64,000 nt of DNA from Pseudomonas reinekei (GTDB lineage: Bacteria; Pseudomonadota; Gammaproteobacteria; Pseudomonadales; Pseudomonadaceae): NCBI RefSeq assembly GCF_001945365.1, contig NZ_MSTQ01000022.1:1-64000 (forward strand). Reading direction: 5' to 3'. The position numbers and the translations under genes are program-made. Below are positions 30,395-38,817 of this stretch, one piece after another. Every line of letters begins with the position of its first letter. Within the stretch, counting starts at the first letter, position 1. The notes under the pieces were generated by a model that searched no databases, was not told the DNA's origin, and worked only from the letters and a program-made list of their open reading frames with translations.

Positions 30395-32593
30395 TTAGAT
30401 CATTGGCGGCAATTTATCGAGCATTTTGTCCAGCGTGATGGGGTATTCACGGACTCGAATGCCCGTCGCGTTGTAAACCGCATTGGCGATCGCGGCACTG
30501 ACCCCGCAGATCCCCAGTTCACCGACACCCTTGGCTTTCATTGGCGATGAAATTGGATCGGTCTCGTCGAGGAAAATCACTTCCTGATGCGGGATGTCGG
30601 CGTGCACCGGCACTTCGTATCCGGCGAAATCATGGTTGACGAAAAAGCCCAGGCGCTTGTCGACTGCCAGTTCTTCCATCAGCGCCGCGCCGACGCCCAT
30701 GGTCATGGCACCGATCACCTGGCTGCGTGCCGAGGTCGGATTGAGGATGCGCCCGGCGGCACAGACCGCGAGCATCCGCCGCACGCGGATTTCACCAGTG
30801 GCGCTGTCCACGGCGACTTCGACGAAGTGCGCGCCGAAGGTCGATTGCTGGAATGTCTTGCTCAGCTCGGCAAACTCGATCGAATCCTCGGCCACCAGTT
30901 CCCCGCTTTTCGCGGCCGCTTGCAGCGGCACGCGTTTATCGGCGGAACGGACTTCGCCTTCGGCGAACGTTGCATCGTCCAGCTTGATCGCAAGGCGCCG
31001 GGCAACGGCTTCGCGAAGTTTCAGGCACGCCGCATAGACCCCGGCCGTCGAGCAGTTGCCACCGAACTGGCCACCGGACCCTGCCGACACCGGAAAGCTC
31101 GAATCGCCGAGGCGCACCACGACCTTGTCGAGATTGACCCCCATCATCTCCGCTGCGGTCTGGGCGATGATCGTGTAGCTGCCAGTGCCGATATCGGTCA
31201 TGTCGGTTTCAACGGTGACGATGCCCTGATCATTCAGTCGAACCCGGGCTCCCGACTTCACCAGCAGGTTGTTGCGAAAGGCAACGGCCATGCCCTGGCC
31301 GATCAACCAGCGGCCTTCGCGTTGCGTGCCCGTTTGCGGCTGACGTTTGCTCCAGCCGAAACGTTCGGCCCCGGTGCGCAGGCATTCGATCAAGCGTCGT
31401 TGCGAAAAGGGCCGTTGCGGTTTGACCGGGTCGACCTGGGTGTCGTTGAGGATGCGGAATTCGATCGGGTCGAGTTTCAGTTTCTCGGCCATTTCATCCA
31501 TGGCGATTTCCAGCGCCATCATGCCCGGTGCCTCTCCCGGTGCACGCATGGCATTGCCTTCCGGCAGGTCGAGGGTCGACAGGCGCATCGTCACCCGGCG
31601 ATGTTCCCCGGCGTACAGCAACTGGCTCGGTTGCGTGGCACTCTCGACCTTGCCGCCTGGCAAGTCACCGGACCAGCCTTCGTGGGCCATGGCGGTGATC
31701 TTGCCGTCTGCGGTGGTGCCAATGCGAATGCGCTGAATGGTGGCGGGGCGGTGGGTCGAGTTGTTGAACATCATTGGCCGCGCGAGCGCGACTTTCACCG
31801 GCCTTGCGGCCATGCGTGCGCCGAGCGCGGCCAGCACTGCGTCGGCACGGATGAACAACTTGCCGCCAAAGCCGCCGCCAATGTACGGCGAGATCAATCG
31901 CACGTTCTGCTTCGGCACGCCGAGGGTGGTCGCCAGATCCGAGACGGACCAGTCGATCATCTGATTGGATGTCCACAGGGTCAGCTTGTCGCCGTCCCAC
32001 GCCGCCATCGAGGCGAATGGTTCCATCATCGCGTGGGCCTGATCGGGGGTGGTGTAAGTCGCATCCAGTTGCACCGGCGCAGCAGCGAAAGCCCCTTCGA
32101 AGTCGCCATGTACGGTGTCGGGCATTTGGTCCTTGGCTTCTTTACCCGAATCACGGGTAGCCGCGAGATCGAACACGCCCTCGGCGCGGGCATAACTGAC
32201 GTTGACCAATTCCGCGGCGGCCCGTGCCTGCTCAAAGGTTTCTGCCACTACCAAAGCGACGGCCTGGTGGTAATGCTCGATATCCGGCCCGGCGAGCAAT
32301 TTGGCGGTGTTGTATTTGCCTTTGCCAAGCGTGCCGGCGTTGGCGGCGGTGACGATGGCGAGCACGCCCGGCGCGGCTTGGGCGGCCTCAAGGTCCATCG
32401 AGGCGATTCGACCCTTGGCGATGGCCGAGCCGACCACCACGCCGTAAGCCTGGTTTGGTACGGCGTCGTGATGCTCGTAGGCGTAATGCGCCGTGCCGGT
32501 GGTTTTCAACGGGCCTTCGATGCGCGTGGTGGCCTTGCCGACGACCTTCATCTGGTCGATCGGGTTGGTGGTGGCTGGTGTGTCGAATTTCAT
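30395..32593 (-). CDS. paoC: Periplasmic aldehyde oxidoreductase, molybdopterin subunit
   Basis: 732 residues, the length of E. coli PaoC. Large subunit of the xanthine-oxidase-family enzyme that oxidises aldehydes to acids. Mo-cofactor motifs: PYIGGGFGGKLF, GSGGQFGGNCSTAG and the catalytic Glu in KGVGELGICG. The ATG overlaps the paoB stop by 4 bases, which sets the start although the frame is open further. Last gene of paoABC; the maturation factor PaoD is not in the window. Confidence 0.92.
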   Translation of the reverse strand: MKFDTPATTNPIDQMKVVGKATTRIEGPLKTTGTAHYAYEHHDAVPNQAYGVVVGSAIAKGRIASMDLEAAQAAPGVLAIVTAANAGTLGKGKYNTAKLLAGPDIEHYHQAVALVVAETFEQARAAAELVNVSYARAEGVFDLAATRDSGKEAKDQMPDTVHGDFEGAFAAAPVQLDATYTTPDQAHAMMEPFASMAAWDGDKLTLWTSNQMIDWSVSDLATTLGVPKQNVRLISPYIGGGFGGKLFIRADAVLAALGARMAARPVKVALARPMMFNNSTHRPATIQRIRIGTTADGKITAMAHEGWSGDLPGGKVESATQPSQLLYAGEHRRVTMRLSTLDLPEGNAMRAPGEAPGMMALEIAMDEMAEKLKLDPIEFRILNDTQVDPVKPQRPFSQRRLIECLRTGAERFGWSKRQPQTGTQREGRWLIGQGMAVAFRNNLLVKSGARVRLNDQGIVTVETDMTDIGTGSYTIIAQTAAEMMGVNLDKVVVRLGDSSFPVSAGSGGQFGGNCSTAGVYAACLKLREAVARRLAIKLDDATFAEGEVRSADKRVPLQAAAKSGELVAEDSIEFAELSKTFQQSTFGAHFVEVAVDSATGEIRVRRMLAVCAAGRILNPTSARSQVIGAMTMGVGAALMEELAVDKRLGFFVNHDFAGYEVPVHADIPHQEVIFLDETDPISSPMKAKGVGELGICGVSAAIANAVYNATGIRVREYPITLDKMLDKLPPMI

Positions 32594-33546
32594 GCGTGCT
32601 CCCTCGCTTGGGCCATCACCGCCGCGAGCGTGCGCTCGACCAGGGTCAGTTTGAAGGCGTTTTGATGGGTGGGTGTCGCACCGGCGAGCAGCTGTTCGGT
32701 CAAGGCTTTCGCGCCTTGTGGCATGACCGACTCGGCACTTTCGACACGCCATGGCTTGTGCGCCACGCCGCCGAGGGCGACGCGGCCGCTGCCGTCGTTC
32801 TGGATGATCGCACCGACTGAAATCAGGGCGAACGCATAGGACGAGCGGTCCCTGACCTTCTGGTAAATGTGAGTGCCGCCAATCGGCGTCGGCAGGGTGA
32901 CAGCGGTGATCAATTCGTGAGCTGTCAGCGTGGTTTCGATGTTCGGTGTGGCGCCGGGCAATCGATGCAACTCGGCGAGGGGAATGTTGCGGGTGGTGCC
33001 GTCGGGTTTCACCGTTTCGACCAGGGCATCCAGTGCACGCATCGCCACGGCCATGTCGCTGGGGTGGGTGGCGATACAAGCGGTGCTGACGCCGATGATA
33101 CCGAGCTGTCGACTGAAGCCATCGATGGCCGCGCAGCCACTGCCCGGCTGGCGTTTGTTGCAGGCCTGATGGGTGTCGTAAAAGTACGGGCAGCGTGTGC
33201 GTTGCAACAGGTTGCCGGCGGTGGTGGCGACATTGCGCAACTGCCCGGAGGCGCCGGCGAGCAGGGCGCGTGCGAGCAAACCGTAGTCTTTACGAATGCG
33301 CGAGTCGGCGGCGAGGTCAGTGTTTCTCACCAGGGCACCGATGCGCAGACCGCCTTCGGGCGTGGCTTCGATGCGGTCCAGGCCGACGCCATTGACATCG
33401 ATCAGGTGCGTGGGCGTTTCGATGTCGAGCTTCATCAGGTCGAGCAGGTTAGTGCCGCCGGCGATGAATCGCGAGTCACTGACTTGGGCTGCCAGTGCGG
33501 CCGCTTCAGCGGGGGATTTCGCGCGCAGATAAGTGAAAGGTCTCAT
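32590..33546 (-). CDS. paoB: Periplasmic aldehyde oxidoreductase, FAD subunit
   Basis: 318 residues, as in E. coli PaoB. FAD-binding segments FIAGGTNLLDLMKL and GALVRNTDLAAD, CO-dehydrogenase-flavoprotein C-terminal part, and the extra cysteine loop CPYFYDTHQACNKRQPGSGC that binds a 4Fe-4S cluster in PaoB. Overlaps paoA and paoC by 4 bases each. Confidence 0.92.
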   Translation of the reverse strand: MRPFTYLRAKSPAEAAALAAQVSDSRFIAGGTNLLDLMKLDIETPTHLIDVNGVGLDRIEATPEGGLRIGALVRNTDLAADSRIRKDYGLLARALLAGASGQLRNVATTAGNLLQRTRCPYFYDTHQACNKRQPGSGCAAIDGFSRQLGIIGVSTACIATHPSDMAVAMRALDALVETVKPDGTTRNIPLAELHRLPGATPNIETTLTAHELITAVTLPTPIGGTHIYQKVRDRSSYAFALISVGAIIQNDGSGRVALGGVAHKPWRVESAESVMPQGAKALTEQLLAGATPTHQNAFKLTLVERTLAAVMAQAREHA

Positions 33547-34166
33547 GCGCTGGCCTCCGCGGCTTCATTGATCGCCTCGATGATGTTGGAGTACGCCCCG
33601 CAGCGACAGAGGTTGCCGCTCATGCGCTCCTGGATTTCGCTGGCGATCAGCTTGGGTGGTTCAGTGAGACTGGGGCTGGCATGACTGGGTATGCCATCGC
33701 GAATTTCCCCCAGCACGGCGACCGCCGAACAAATCTGCCCCGGTGTGCAGTAACCGCACTGATAGCCGTCGTGCTTGATGAACGCGGCCTGCATGGGGTG
33801 CAGCTGTTGCGGTGTGCCGAGGCCTTCGATGGTGGTGATCTTCGAGCCCTCGTGCATGACGGCCAGGGTCAGGCACGAATTGATCCTCCGTCCATTGGCG
33901 ATCACCGTACAGGCGCCGCATTGGCCGTGATCGCAGCCTTTTTTGGTGCCGGTCAGTTGCAGGTTTTCCCGCAGGGCATCGAGCAGCGTGGTGCGGGTAT
34001 CGAGGTCGAGGTCGCGCGGTTCGTCGTTCACCCAGATCGTCACCGAGGCTTTGATCGGGCGCGCGGCATTGGCGATGGATGCCTGTACAGAAATGAACGG
34101 CGGCAGCGCCACGCTGGCCGCCGTCACTGCACCGACAATCAAAAATGTGCGTCGGGAAATCGTCAT
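33543..34166 (-). CDS. paoA: Periplasmic aldehyde oxidoreductase, 2Fe-2S subunit with Tat signal
   Basis: 207 residues. Twin-arginine signal SRRTFLIVGAVTAASVA exports the whole folded complex. Cysteine motifs CDHGQCGACTV, CGYCTPGQ and NLCRCGAY hold the two 2Fe-2S clusters. GAGGAAC before the ATG at 34166 fixes the start. First gene of the operon. Confidence 0.92.
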   Translation of the reverse strand: MTISRRTFLIVGAVTAASVALPPFISVQASIANAARPIKASVTIWVNDEPRDLDLDTRTTLLDALRENLQLTGTKKGCDHGQCGACTVIANGRRINSCLTLAVMHEGSKITTIEGLGTPQQLHPMQAAFIKHDGYQCGYCTPGQICSAVAVLGEIRDGIPSHASPSLTEPPKLIASEIQERMSGNLCRCGAYSNIIEAINEAAEASA

Positions 34167-34379
34167 CAGGTCAGTTCCTCGGGTTATTTTCGCGTGCAGT
34201 GCCCTGTGGCACTTCGCAGCCCTCATCAATAGGAGTGACCTGTGGGTTGATGAAAATGTTTTTGCGGTTTTCAGCTATAGAGTCATGCGCGTGGTTCATG
34301 AATCCAGAAAGGGGCCGGAACGCGTTAAGATGGCCGCCCGCAACGAACGCTTTACGCCACCCCGGAGCCAACCCTCGCA

Positions 34380-35102
34380 ATGCCGCAGATCACGCACTTC
34401 AAAACGCCGTGCCCCGAGCACATCAACAGCCAGATCCTGCAGATGGTGGTCGACAACCTGACCGACATCAGCATGGTCGCGATACCGCCGAGCAACCTGC
34501 TCTACAACGTTTACCAGTACGCGATCGGCTACGAGGTGCATCTGTACCTGGAAGCGTTGAACGGTGCGAAAGGCATTGATGTAGAGTTGATCGTCGCCAC
34601 CGATCCGGACGATCCGGACACGGTGACTGGCTTCTTGTTGTACCTGCCGGTCAAGGACGATCCCGAGGCGTGTGGCGTGGCGTATATGGCGGTTCAGGCG
34701 GAACATCGGCGCCAGGGCGTTGCGCGCCGGATGCTGCGGGAAATGGTCGGCCGTTACCCCCATGCCGAGCTGACTTGCGCGGTGGCCAAGGTGCCGTATT
34801 TCGAGGCAATGGGGTTTCAGGTGGTGGGCGTGCGGGCGCCCCAGGTCCTGATGAACACCCGCGACCACGGCAGCGACGGCTTGATGGCGCTGCTGGACGT
34901 GGCACCGATCTACAGCTCGCTGGAAGTGCGACAGATTCATACCTACCTGCTGCAAAAACATGGCAAGCGGGCAATGGTCGATGCCGAGAAACAGCGGGAC
35001 CGGCATCTGGATCAGTTGACGTTCAAAGCCAATGAGTTTGTGCGTGGACGGTTGGGTGATGACGCGGTGCCAGCCAGCGGTCCGCGATTGCGCCTGGTCT
35101 GA
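34380..35102 (+). CDS. GNAT-family acetyltransferase
   Basis: 240 residues. Acetyl-CoA motif A is readable as VAYMAVQAEHRRQGVARRML, followed by VPYFEAMGFQVVGVRAP. The C-terminal 70 residues (SLEVRQIHTYLLQKHGKRAM) are an extension not typical of small GNATs. Substrate unknown. Stands alone between pao and a REPIN. Confidence 0.82.
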   Translation: MPQITHFKTPCPEHINSQILQMVVDNLTDISMVAIPPSNLLYNVYQYAIGYEVHLYLEALNGAKGIDVELIVATDPDDPDTVTGFLLYLPVKDDPEACGVAYMAVQAEHRRQGVARRMLREMVGRYPHAELTCAVAKVPYFEAMGFQVVGVRAPQVLMNTRDHGSDGLMALLDVAPIYSSLEVRQIHTYLLQKHGKRAMVDAEKQRDRHLDQLTFKANEFVRGRLGDDAVPASGPRLRLV

Positions 35103-35130
35103 TCACCCTCTGTTCCACAATCCAGAACCC

Positions 35131-35219
35131 TGTGGGAGCGGGCTTGCCCGCGATGGCGTCGTGTCAGTCACCTTGATCGCGACTGAAACATCGCTTTCGC
35201 GAGCAGGCTCGCTCCCACA
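35131..35219. repeat. REPIN (two inverted REPs)
   Basis: TGTGGGAGCGGGCTTGCCCG at the left and CGAGCAGGCTCGCTCCCACA at the right, an inverted pair around a 45-base spacer. Confidence 0.9.
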
Positions 35220-35243
35220 ATGAAAGAGGGTGTTTTTCGAAGG

Positions 35244-35389
35244 TAAAAAAAGAGCCTCAAAGCTCTTTGATGGGGAGTAAGTAGAGCCATTGAAGCTCAA
35301 GATGCGCATGAAGCAAGCGGTGAGCTTGTAGGGGGTTCAGTGCACTCACCACTTACGCAACGGCTTGTTGAGCAAACAAGCGGCTGCGT
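35244..35389 (-). ncRNA. Candidate small RNA of about 145 nt
   Basis: On the minus strand a sigma-70-like promoter (35396-35424) is followed by a 5' hairpin (CTTACGCA...CTTGTT / AACAAG...TGCGTAAG, loop TGCTC), about 70 nt of linker with CCCCCTAC and TACTCCCC stretches, and a classical terminator (AAAGAGC/GCTCTTT plus seven T). No open frame of note lies inside. Layout is that of a trans-acting sRNA; C-rich unpaired stretches could pair with Shine-Dalgarno sequences. I do not recognise it as a named Pseudomonas sRNA. Confidence 0.6.
35245..35268 (-). terminator. Rho-independent terminator of the candidate sRNA
   Basis: Minus strand: AAAGAGC, loop TTTGAG, GCTCTTT running into a T tract. Confidence 0.85.
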
Positions 35390-35395
35390 AAGTTC

Positions 35396-35424
35396 ATCCT
35401 AGAAAGACCGAGTGTTTCACTCAA
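35396..35424 (-). promoter_or_regulatory. Sigma-70-type promoter of the candidate sRNA
   Basis: TTGAGT (-35), 17-base spacer, TAGGAT (-10) on the minus strand. The -35 overlaps the stop codon of the preceding 51-codon gene. Confidence 0.55.
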
Positions 35425-35576
35425 GTACCGCTAGTCGAATCCCCCGGCCAGCCGGCCCGACGCAGCGCCTTGAGCAGCGTTTGAGCATCCAGCCCCGGCA
35501 CCGCATGGCCATTACCTTCAGCGGTATCGGCGGCGAGCATGGCGTTGATGATGGCTTGCGGCAGCGTTGAAATCAC
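35421..35576 (-). CDS. Small conserved-looking protein of 51 residues
   Basis: GTG start at 35576, 10 bases after the methyltransferase stop. Reads STLPQAIINAMLAADTAEGN then GHAVPGLDAQTLLKALRRAG. Amphipathic and protein-like, with good Pseudomonas codon use. No strong Shine-Dalgarno; coupling to the upstream gene is possible. Family not recognised. Confidence 0.55.
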   Translation of the reverse strand: MISTLPQAIINAMLAADTAEGNGHAVPGLDAQTLLKALRRAGWPGDSTSGT

Positions 35577-35586
35577 GCGTTCATTT

Positions 35587-36528
35587 TCAGTTCCCGAGTT
35601 TGAACACCAATGCCTTCAACCCGCATTCCACATCCGCATCGGGAAACTCCGGCGGATTCTCCAGCCTTTGTTCAAAGTGCAGGCTCGGTGCTTCGCGGGT
35701 GACGCCGTCGATCAGGAAGTCCGCGCCGAACGCCGGGTCGTTCATGCAGGCCAGCACCGTGCCGTTTTCAGCGAGCAATTCCGGCAAGCGGCGCAGCACA
35801 CGCTGGTAATCCTTGGTCAGCAAAAAGCTGCCTTTCTGAAACGACGGCGGATCGATGATCACCAGGTCGTACGGGCCTTTGCCGATCACTTTGCCCCAGG
35901 ACTTGAACAGGTCGTGGCCGAGGAACGTGACCTGGCTCAGGTCATGGCCATTGAGCCGGTGATTGTCGCGGCCACGGCTCAGCGCCGGGCTGGACATGTC
36001 GAGGTTGACCACGTGGGTCGCACCGCCTTCGATCGCTGCCACCGAGAAGCCGCAGGTGTAGGCGAACAGGTTCAGCACCCGTTTGCCGTCGGCATTGGCC
36101 CGCACCCAATCGCGGCCATAGCGCATGTCGAGGAACAGCCCGGTGTTCTGCTTGCGCCCCAGGTCCACCCGGTATCTCAGCCCGCCTTCGGTGATGGTCA
36201 TTTCGTCGATGACGTCGCCCAGCAGCCATTCGGTGGTGCTTTGCAGCAGGTAGCGGTGTTGCAGCAGCAACGTGTGTGCGCCGGATTGCGCCCACTGCGG
36301 TGACTGGGTGATCGCCATCAGCCGTTGCTTCAGGTCTTCCAGTTGCTCAGCTTGCGGTTCCTTGAACAACGCCACCAGCACCACCCCTTGCAGCCAGTCC
36401 ACGGTCAGCTGCTCCAGCCCCGGCCAGCAGCGACCCCGGCCGTGGAACAGGCGGCGGGTTTCGGCGGGCGGTGTTGCCAGCGCCGTCAGCAAGTGGTCGT
36501 GAAGGGTGGAGAGGGCGTCTGCGTTCAT
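35587..36528 (-). CDS. Class I SAM-dependent methyltransferase (RlmI/RlmK-like)
   Basis: 313 residues. SAM motif I NLFAYTCGFSVAAIEGG, acidic loop VVNLDMSSPAL and catalytic motif VIIDPPSFQKG, the pattern of the RlmI/RlmL-C rRNA cytosine methyltransferase-like group. The N-terminal PUA domain of RlmI is not evident. Probable RNA methylation, target unproven. Confidence 0.85.
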   Translation of the reverse strand: MNADALSTLHDHLLTALATPPAETRRLFHGRGRCWPGLEQLTVDWLQGVVLVALFKEPQAEQLEDLKQRLMAITQSPQWAQSGAHTLLLQHRYLLQSTTEWLLGDVIDEMTITEGGLRYRVDLGRKQNTGLFLDMRYGRDWVRANADGKRVLNLFAYTCGFSVAAIEGGATHVVNLDMSSPALSRGRDNHRLNGHDLSQVTFLGHDLFKSWGKVIGKGPYDLVIIDPPSFQKGSFLLTKDYQRVLRRLPELLAENGTVLACMNDPAFGADFLIDGVTREAPSLHFEQRLENPPEFPDADVECGLKALVFKLGN

Positions 36529-36719
36529 GGGTTTGGGTCGGCAATTTGCGGGGGCGGCATTTAACCATAGATGCGCTTGTTACAGATCACACAAACCCCT
36601 GTGGAAGCGGGGTGTCCGCAGAGGCCATTTATCACATTAAATTTAACTTTACGTGAGGATTTGGCGATCTTCCGGCTCCCATACTCGGCTCCAACGAACA
36701 ACAACATCGGGAGCCGGAC

Positions 36720-37337
36720 ATGGCGCAGTCATCTGCCTCACCCAAGGCCAGTCATCCACGCTGGCTGCGCCTGACCCATTGGCTCAATGCCCTGGCGGTT
36801 CTGGTGATGGTCACCAGTGGCTGGCGCATCTACAACGCCTCGCCGATCTACGACTTCAGCTTTCCCACGTCGATCACCCTCGGCGGCTGGCTCGGTGGCG
36901 CCTTGCAATGGCACTTCGCGACAATGTGGTTCCTGGCGATCAACGGCCTGGTGTACCTGATGATCAATCTGTTCAGTGGTCGGCTCAAACGACGCTTTTT
37001 TCCGCTGTCGCCCAAAGGCGTGTTGCACGACCTGTGGGCTGCATTGCGCGGAAAACTCGGGCATGCCGACCTCGGTCATTACAACCAGGTGCAACGCTTC
37101 GCCTACCTGTTTGTGATCATCGACATCACGCTGCTGGTGCTCTCCGGGCTGGTGCTGTGGAAGTCGGTGCAGTTCCCGATCTTGCGCGAATTGATGTGGG
37201 GTTACGAAGGTGCGCGCCGTGTGCACTTCTTCGCCATGGCGCTGTTGGTGGCTTTTGTCGCGGTGCATCTGGTGATGGTCGCGCTGGTGCCCAAAACGCT
37301 ATTGGCCATGATTGTTGGCCGCAAGGAGCCGGTATGA
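36720..37337 (+). CDS. Membrane cytochrome b (cytochrome b561/DUF4405-type)
   Basis: 205 residues with four hydrophobic helices. Haem-ligand histidines in LRLTHWLNALAV, LQWHFATMWFLA, and HFFAMALLVAFVAVHLVM. Likely brings quinol electrons to the periplasmic molybdoenzyme whose gene overlaps it by 4 bases (ATGA), a role played by MsrQ/YedZ in the classical system. GGGAG before the ATG. Confidence 0.85.
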   Translation: MAQSSASPKASHPRWLRLTHWLNALAVLVMVTSGWRIYNASPIYDFSFPTSITLGGWLGGALQWHFATMWFLAINGLVYLMINLFSGRLKRRFFPLSPKGVLHDLWAALRGKLGHADLGHYNQVQRFAYLFVIIDITLLVLSGLVLWKSVQFPILRELMWGYEGARRVHFFAMALLVAFVAVHLVMVALVPKTLLAMIVGRKEPV

Positions 37338-38119
37338 AAAAGCGCATTCAGGTGCCCGGGCTGGATGAGGCTTCGATCCTCACGGATGCCCGCAAGATCC
37401 TCGCACCCCAGATCGAAGATCGCTCGCGTCGCTCCTTTCTCTTGCGGGGCCTGACCCTCGGCGGCGTGGCGATGCTGTCCGGTTGCAACATCACCGACAA
37501 TGACAGCGTCGAGACGGCGTTGTCGTCGATGTCGCGGTTCAACGACCGGGTGCAGGGCTGGCTGTTCAACCCCAATGCCATGGCACCGACCTACCCGGCG
37601 TCGATGATCACCCGGCCGTTTCCCTTCAATGCTTTCTACGGTATCGAAGACGCGCCGACGGTGGAGGAGGAAAGCTATCGCCTGGAAGTCACCGGGCTGG
37701 TCGCCGACAAACGCAGCTGGCGCCTCGAAGAACTGCGCGCCATGGCCCAGACCGAGCAGATCACCCGGCACATTTGCGTGGAAGGCTGGAGCGCGATTGG
37801 CCGTTGGGGTGGCGTGCGTTTCAGCGATTTCCTCAAGCGCATCGGCGCCGACACCGATGCCAAATACGTCGGCTTCAAATGCGCTGACGACTACTACACC
37901 AGCATCGACATGGCCACCGCGCTGCACGCGCAAACCCAGTTGTCGCTGACTTACGACGGCGCGGTGCTGCCGCGTGAGTACGGCTTCCCGATGAAGCTGC
38001 GCATGCCGACCAAGCTGGGCTACAAAAACCCCAAACACATTCAGGCGATTTTCGTCAGCAACACCTTCAGCGGCGGCTACTGGGAAGACCAGGGCTACAA
38101 CTGGTTCGGTGGCAGCTGA
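37334..38119 (+). CDS. YedY/MsrP-like periplasmic molybdoenzyme
   Basis: 261 residues. Tat signal RSRRSFLLRGLTLGGVA, followed by a lipobox-like LSGC (C51). Sulfite-oxidase fold with the Mo-ligand Cys in RHICVEGW (C148). The MsrP family reduces oxidised methionine residues in the periplasm. Starts on the ATGA of the cytochrome gene and is followed by a methionine-rich peptide gene, as in the hypochlorite-scavenging yedY1-mrpX operon of Azospira. Confidence 0.87.
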   Translation: MKKRIQVPGLDEASILTDARKILAPQIEDRSRRSFLLRGLTLGGVAMLSGCNITDNDSVETALSSMSRFNDRVQGWLFNPNAMAPTYPASMITRPFPFNAFYGIEDAPTVEEESYRLEVTGLVADKRSWRLEELRAMAQTEQITRHICVEGWSAIGRWGGVRFSDFLKRIGADTDAKYVGFKCADDYYTSIDMATALHAQTQLSLTYDGAVLPREYGFPMKLRMPTKLGYKNPKHIQAIFVSNTFSGGYWEDQGYNWFGGS

Positions 38120-38172
38120 TGAACGTCCGACACCTTCACCGTCCGCAAACCCATGCTCCAAGGAGTTTCATC

Positions 38173-38439
38173 ATGAAAAAGTTGACCACCGTCGTTTTGT
38201 CCATGTGCCTGGCCGTAGGTGCCGCTAGCGTGTTCGCGGCTGACACCATGAGCAAGGACAGCATGAGCAAGGATTCGATGTCCAAGGATGCCATGTCCAA
38301 AGACGCCATGAAGAAAGATGCCATGTCCAAGGACGCGATGAAAAAAGACGCGATGTCCAAGGATTCCATGAGTAAGGACGGCATGAAAAAAGACGCCATG
38401 TCCAAAGACGCGATGAAAAAAGACGCGATGTCGCAATAA
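38173..38439 (+). CDS. mrpX: Methionine-rich MxKDx pentapeptide-repeat protein (MrpX-like)
   Basis: 88 residues: signal peptide (ends ASVFA) then twelve pentapeptides of MSKDA/MKKDA/MSKDS form and a final MSQ. Nothing else. Such peptides act as a sacrificial methionine pool that reacts with hypochlorite and is reduced again by a YedY-type enzyme (shown for MrpX of Azospira suillum). AAGGAG before the ATG; 53 bases after the molybdoenzyme gene. Confidence 0.85.
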   Translation: MKKLTTVVLSMCLAVGAASVFAADTMSKDSMSKDSMSKDAMSKDAMKKDAMSKDAMKKDAMSKDSMSKDGMKKDAMSKDAMKKDAMSQ

Positions 38440-38459
38440 CCATAAATAACGCAATCCCC

Positions 38460-38550
38460 TGTGGGAGCGAGCCTGCTCGCGACGGCGGTGTGTCAGCCAA
38501 CAGATGTATTGGCTGACACTACGCAATCGCGAGCAGGCGCGCTGCCACAG
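38460..38550. repeat. REPIN with internal hairpin and following T run
   Basis: Inverted REPs (TGTGGGAGCGAGCCTGCTCG / CGAGCAGGCGCGCTGCCACA) around GTGTCAGCCAA / TTGGCTGACAC, a perfect 11-bp inner stem. TTTTTTT at 38552-38558 follows, so it may double as terminator of the msrP-like operon. Confidence 0.85.
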
Positions 38551-38571
38551 GTTTTTTTATCGCGCTTGAAA

Positions 38572-38594
38572 GGGTATGACCTGAACTCATACCC
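38572..38594. promoter_or_regulatory. Inverted repeat upstream of the fae-like operon
   Basis: GGGTATGA and TCATACCC, perfect 8-bp arms, 7-base spacer. It lies 224 bases before the fae-like start, in a gene-free stretch (38551-38817), and is a candidate operator. Confidence 0.45.
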
Positions 38595-38817
38595 CCATGA
38601 CTTTTAATGGTTACAGCCCCGCCAATCCCCAGTGTTAAAAAATCGCAAACCAGCTCATCAACAACAAAAAAGAGCGTTTGCAACCATGATCAATCATCAC
38701 TGCCGCGTCTTCGCCAGCGTCCTGCTGCGCTCTTCGAATCCACTCCGTACTCACGCCATGCCCTGTGCATGCGTGTGCTTGTGATCATCCAGAAAACTCC
38801 CTGAAGAGTAACCGCTC

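Noticed and set aside
38136..38405. Minus-strand frame with Met/Phe/Ala/Ser repeats
   Set aside because: Mirror image of the mrpX repeats; the plus-strand gene has a signal peptide and ribosome site.
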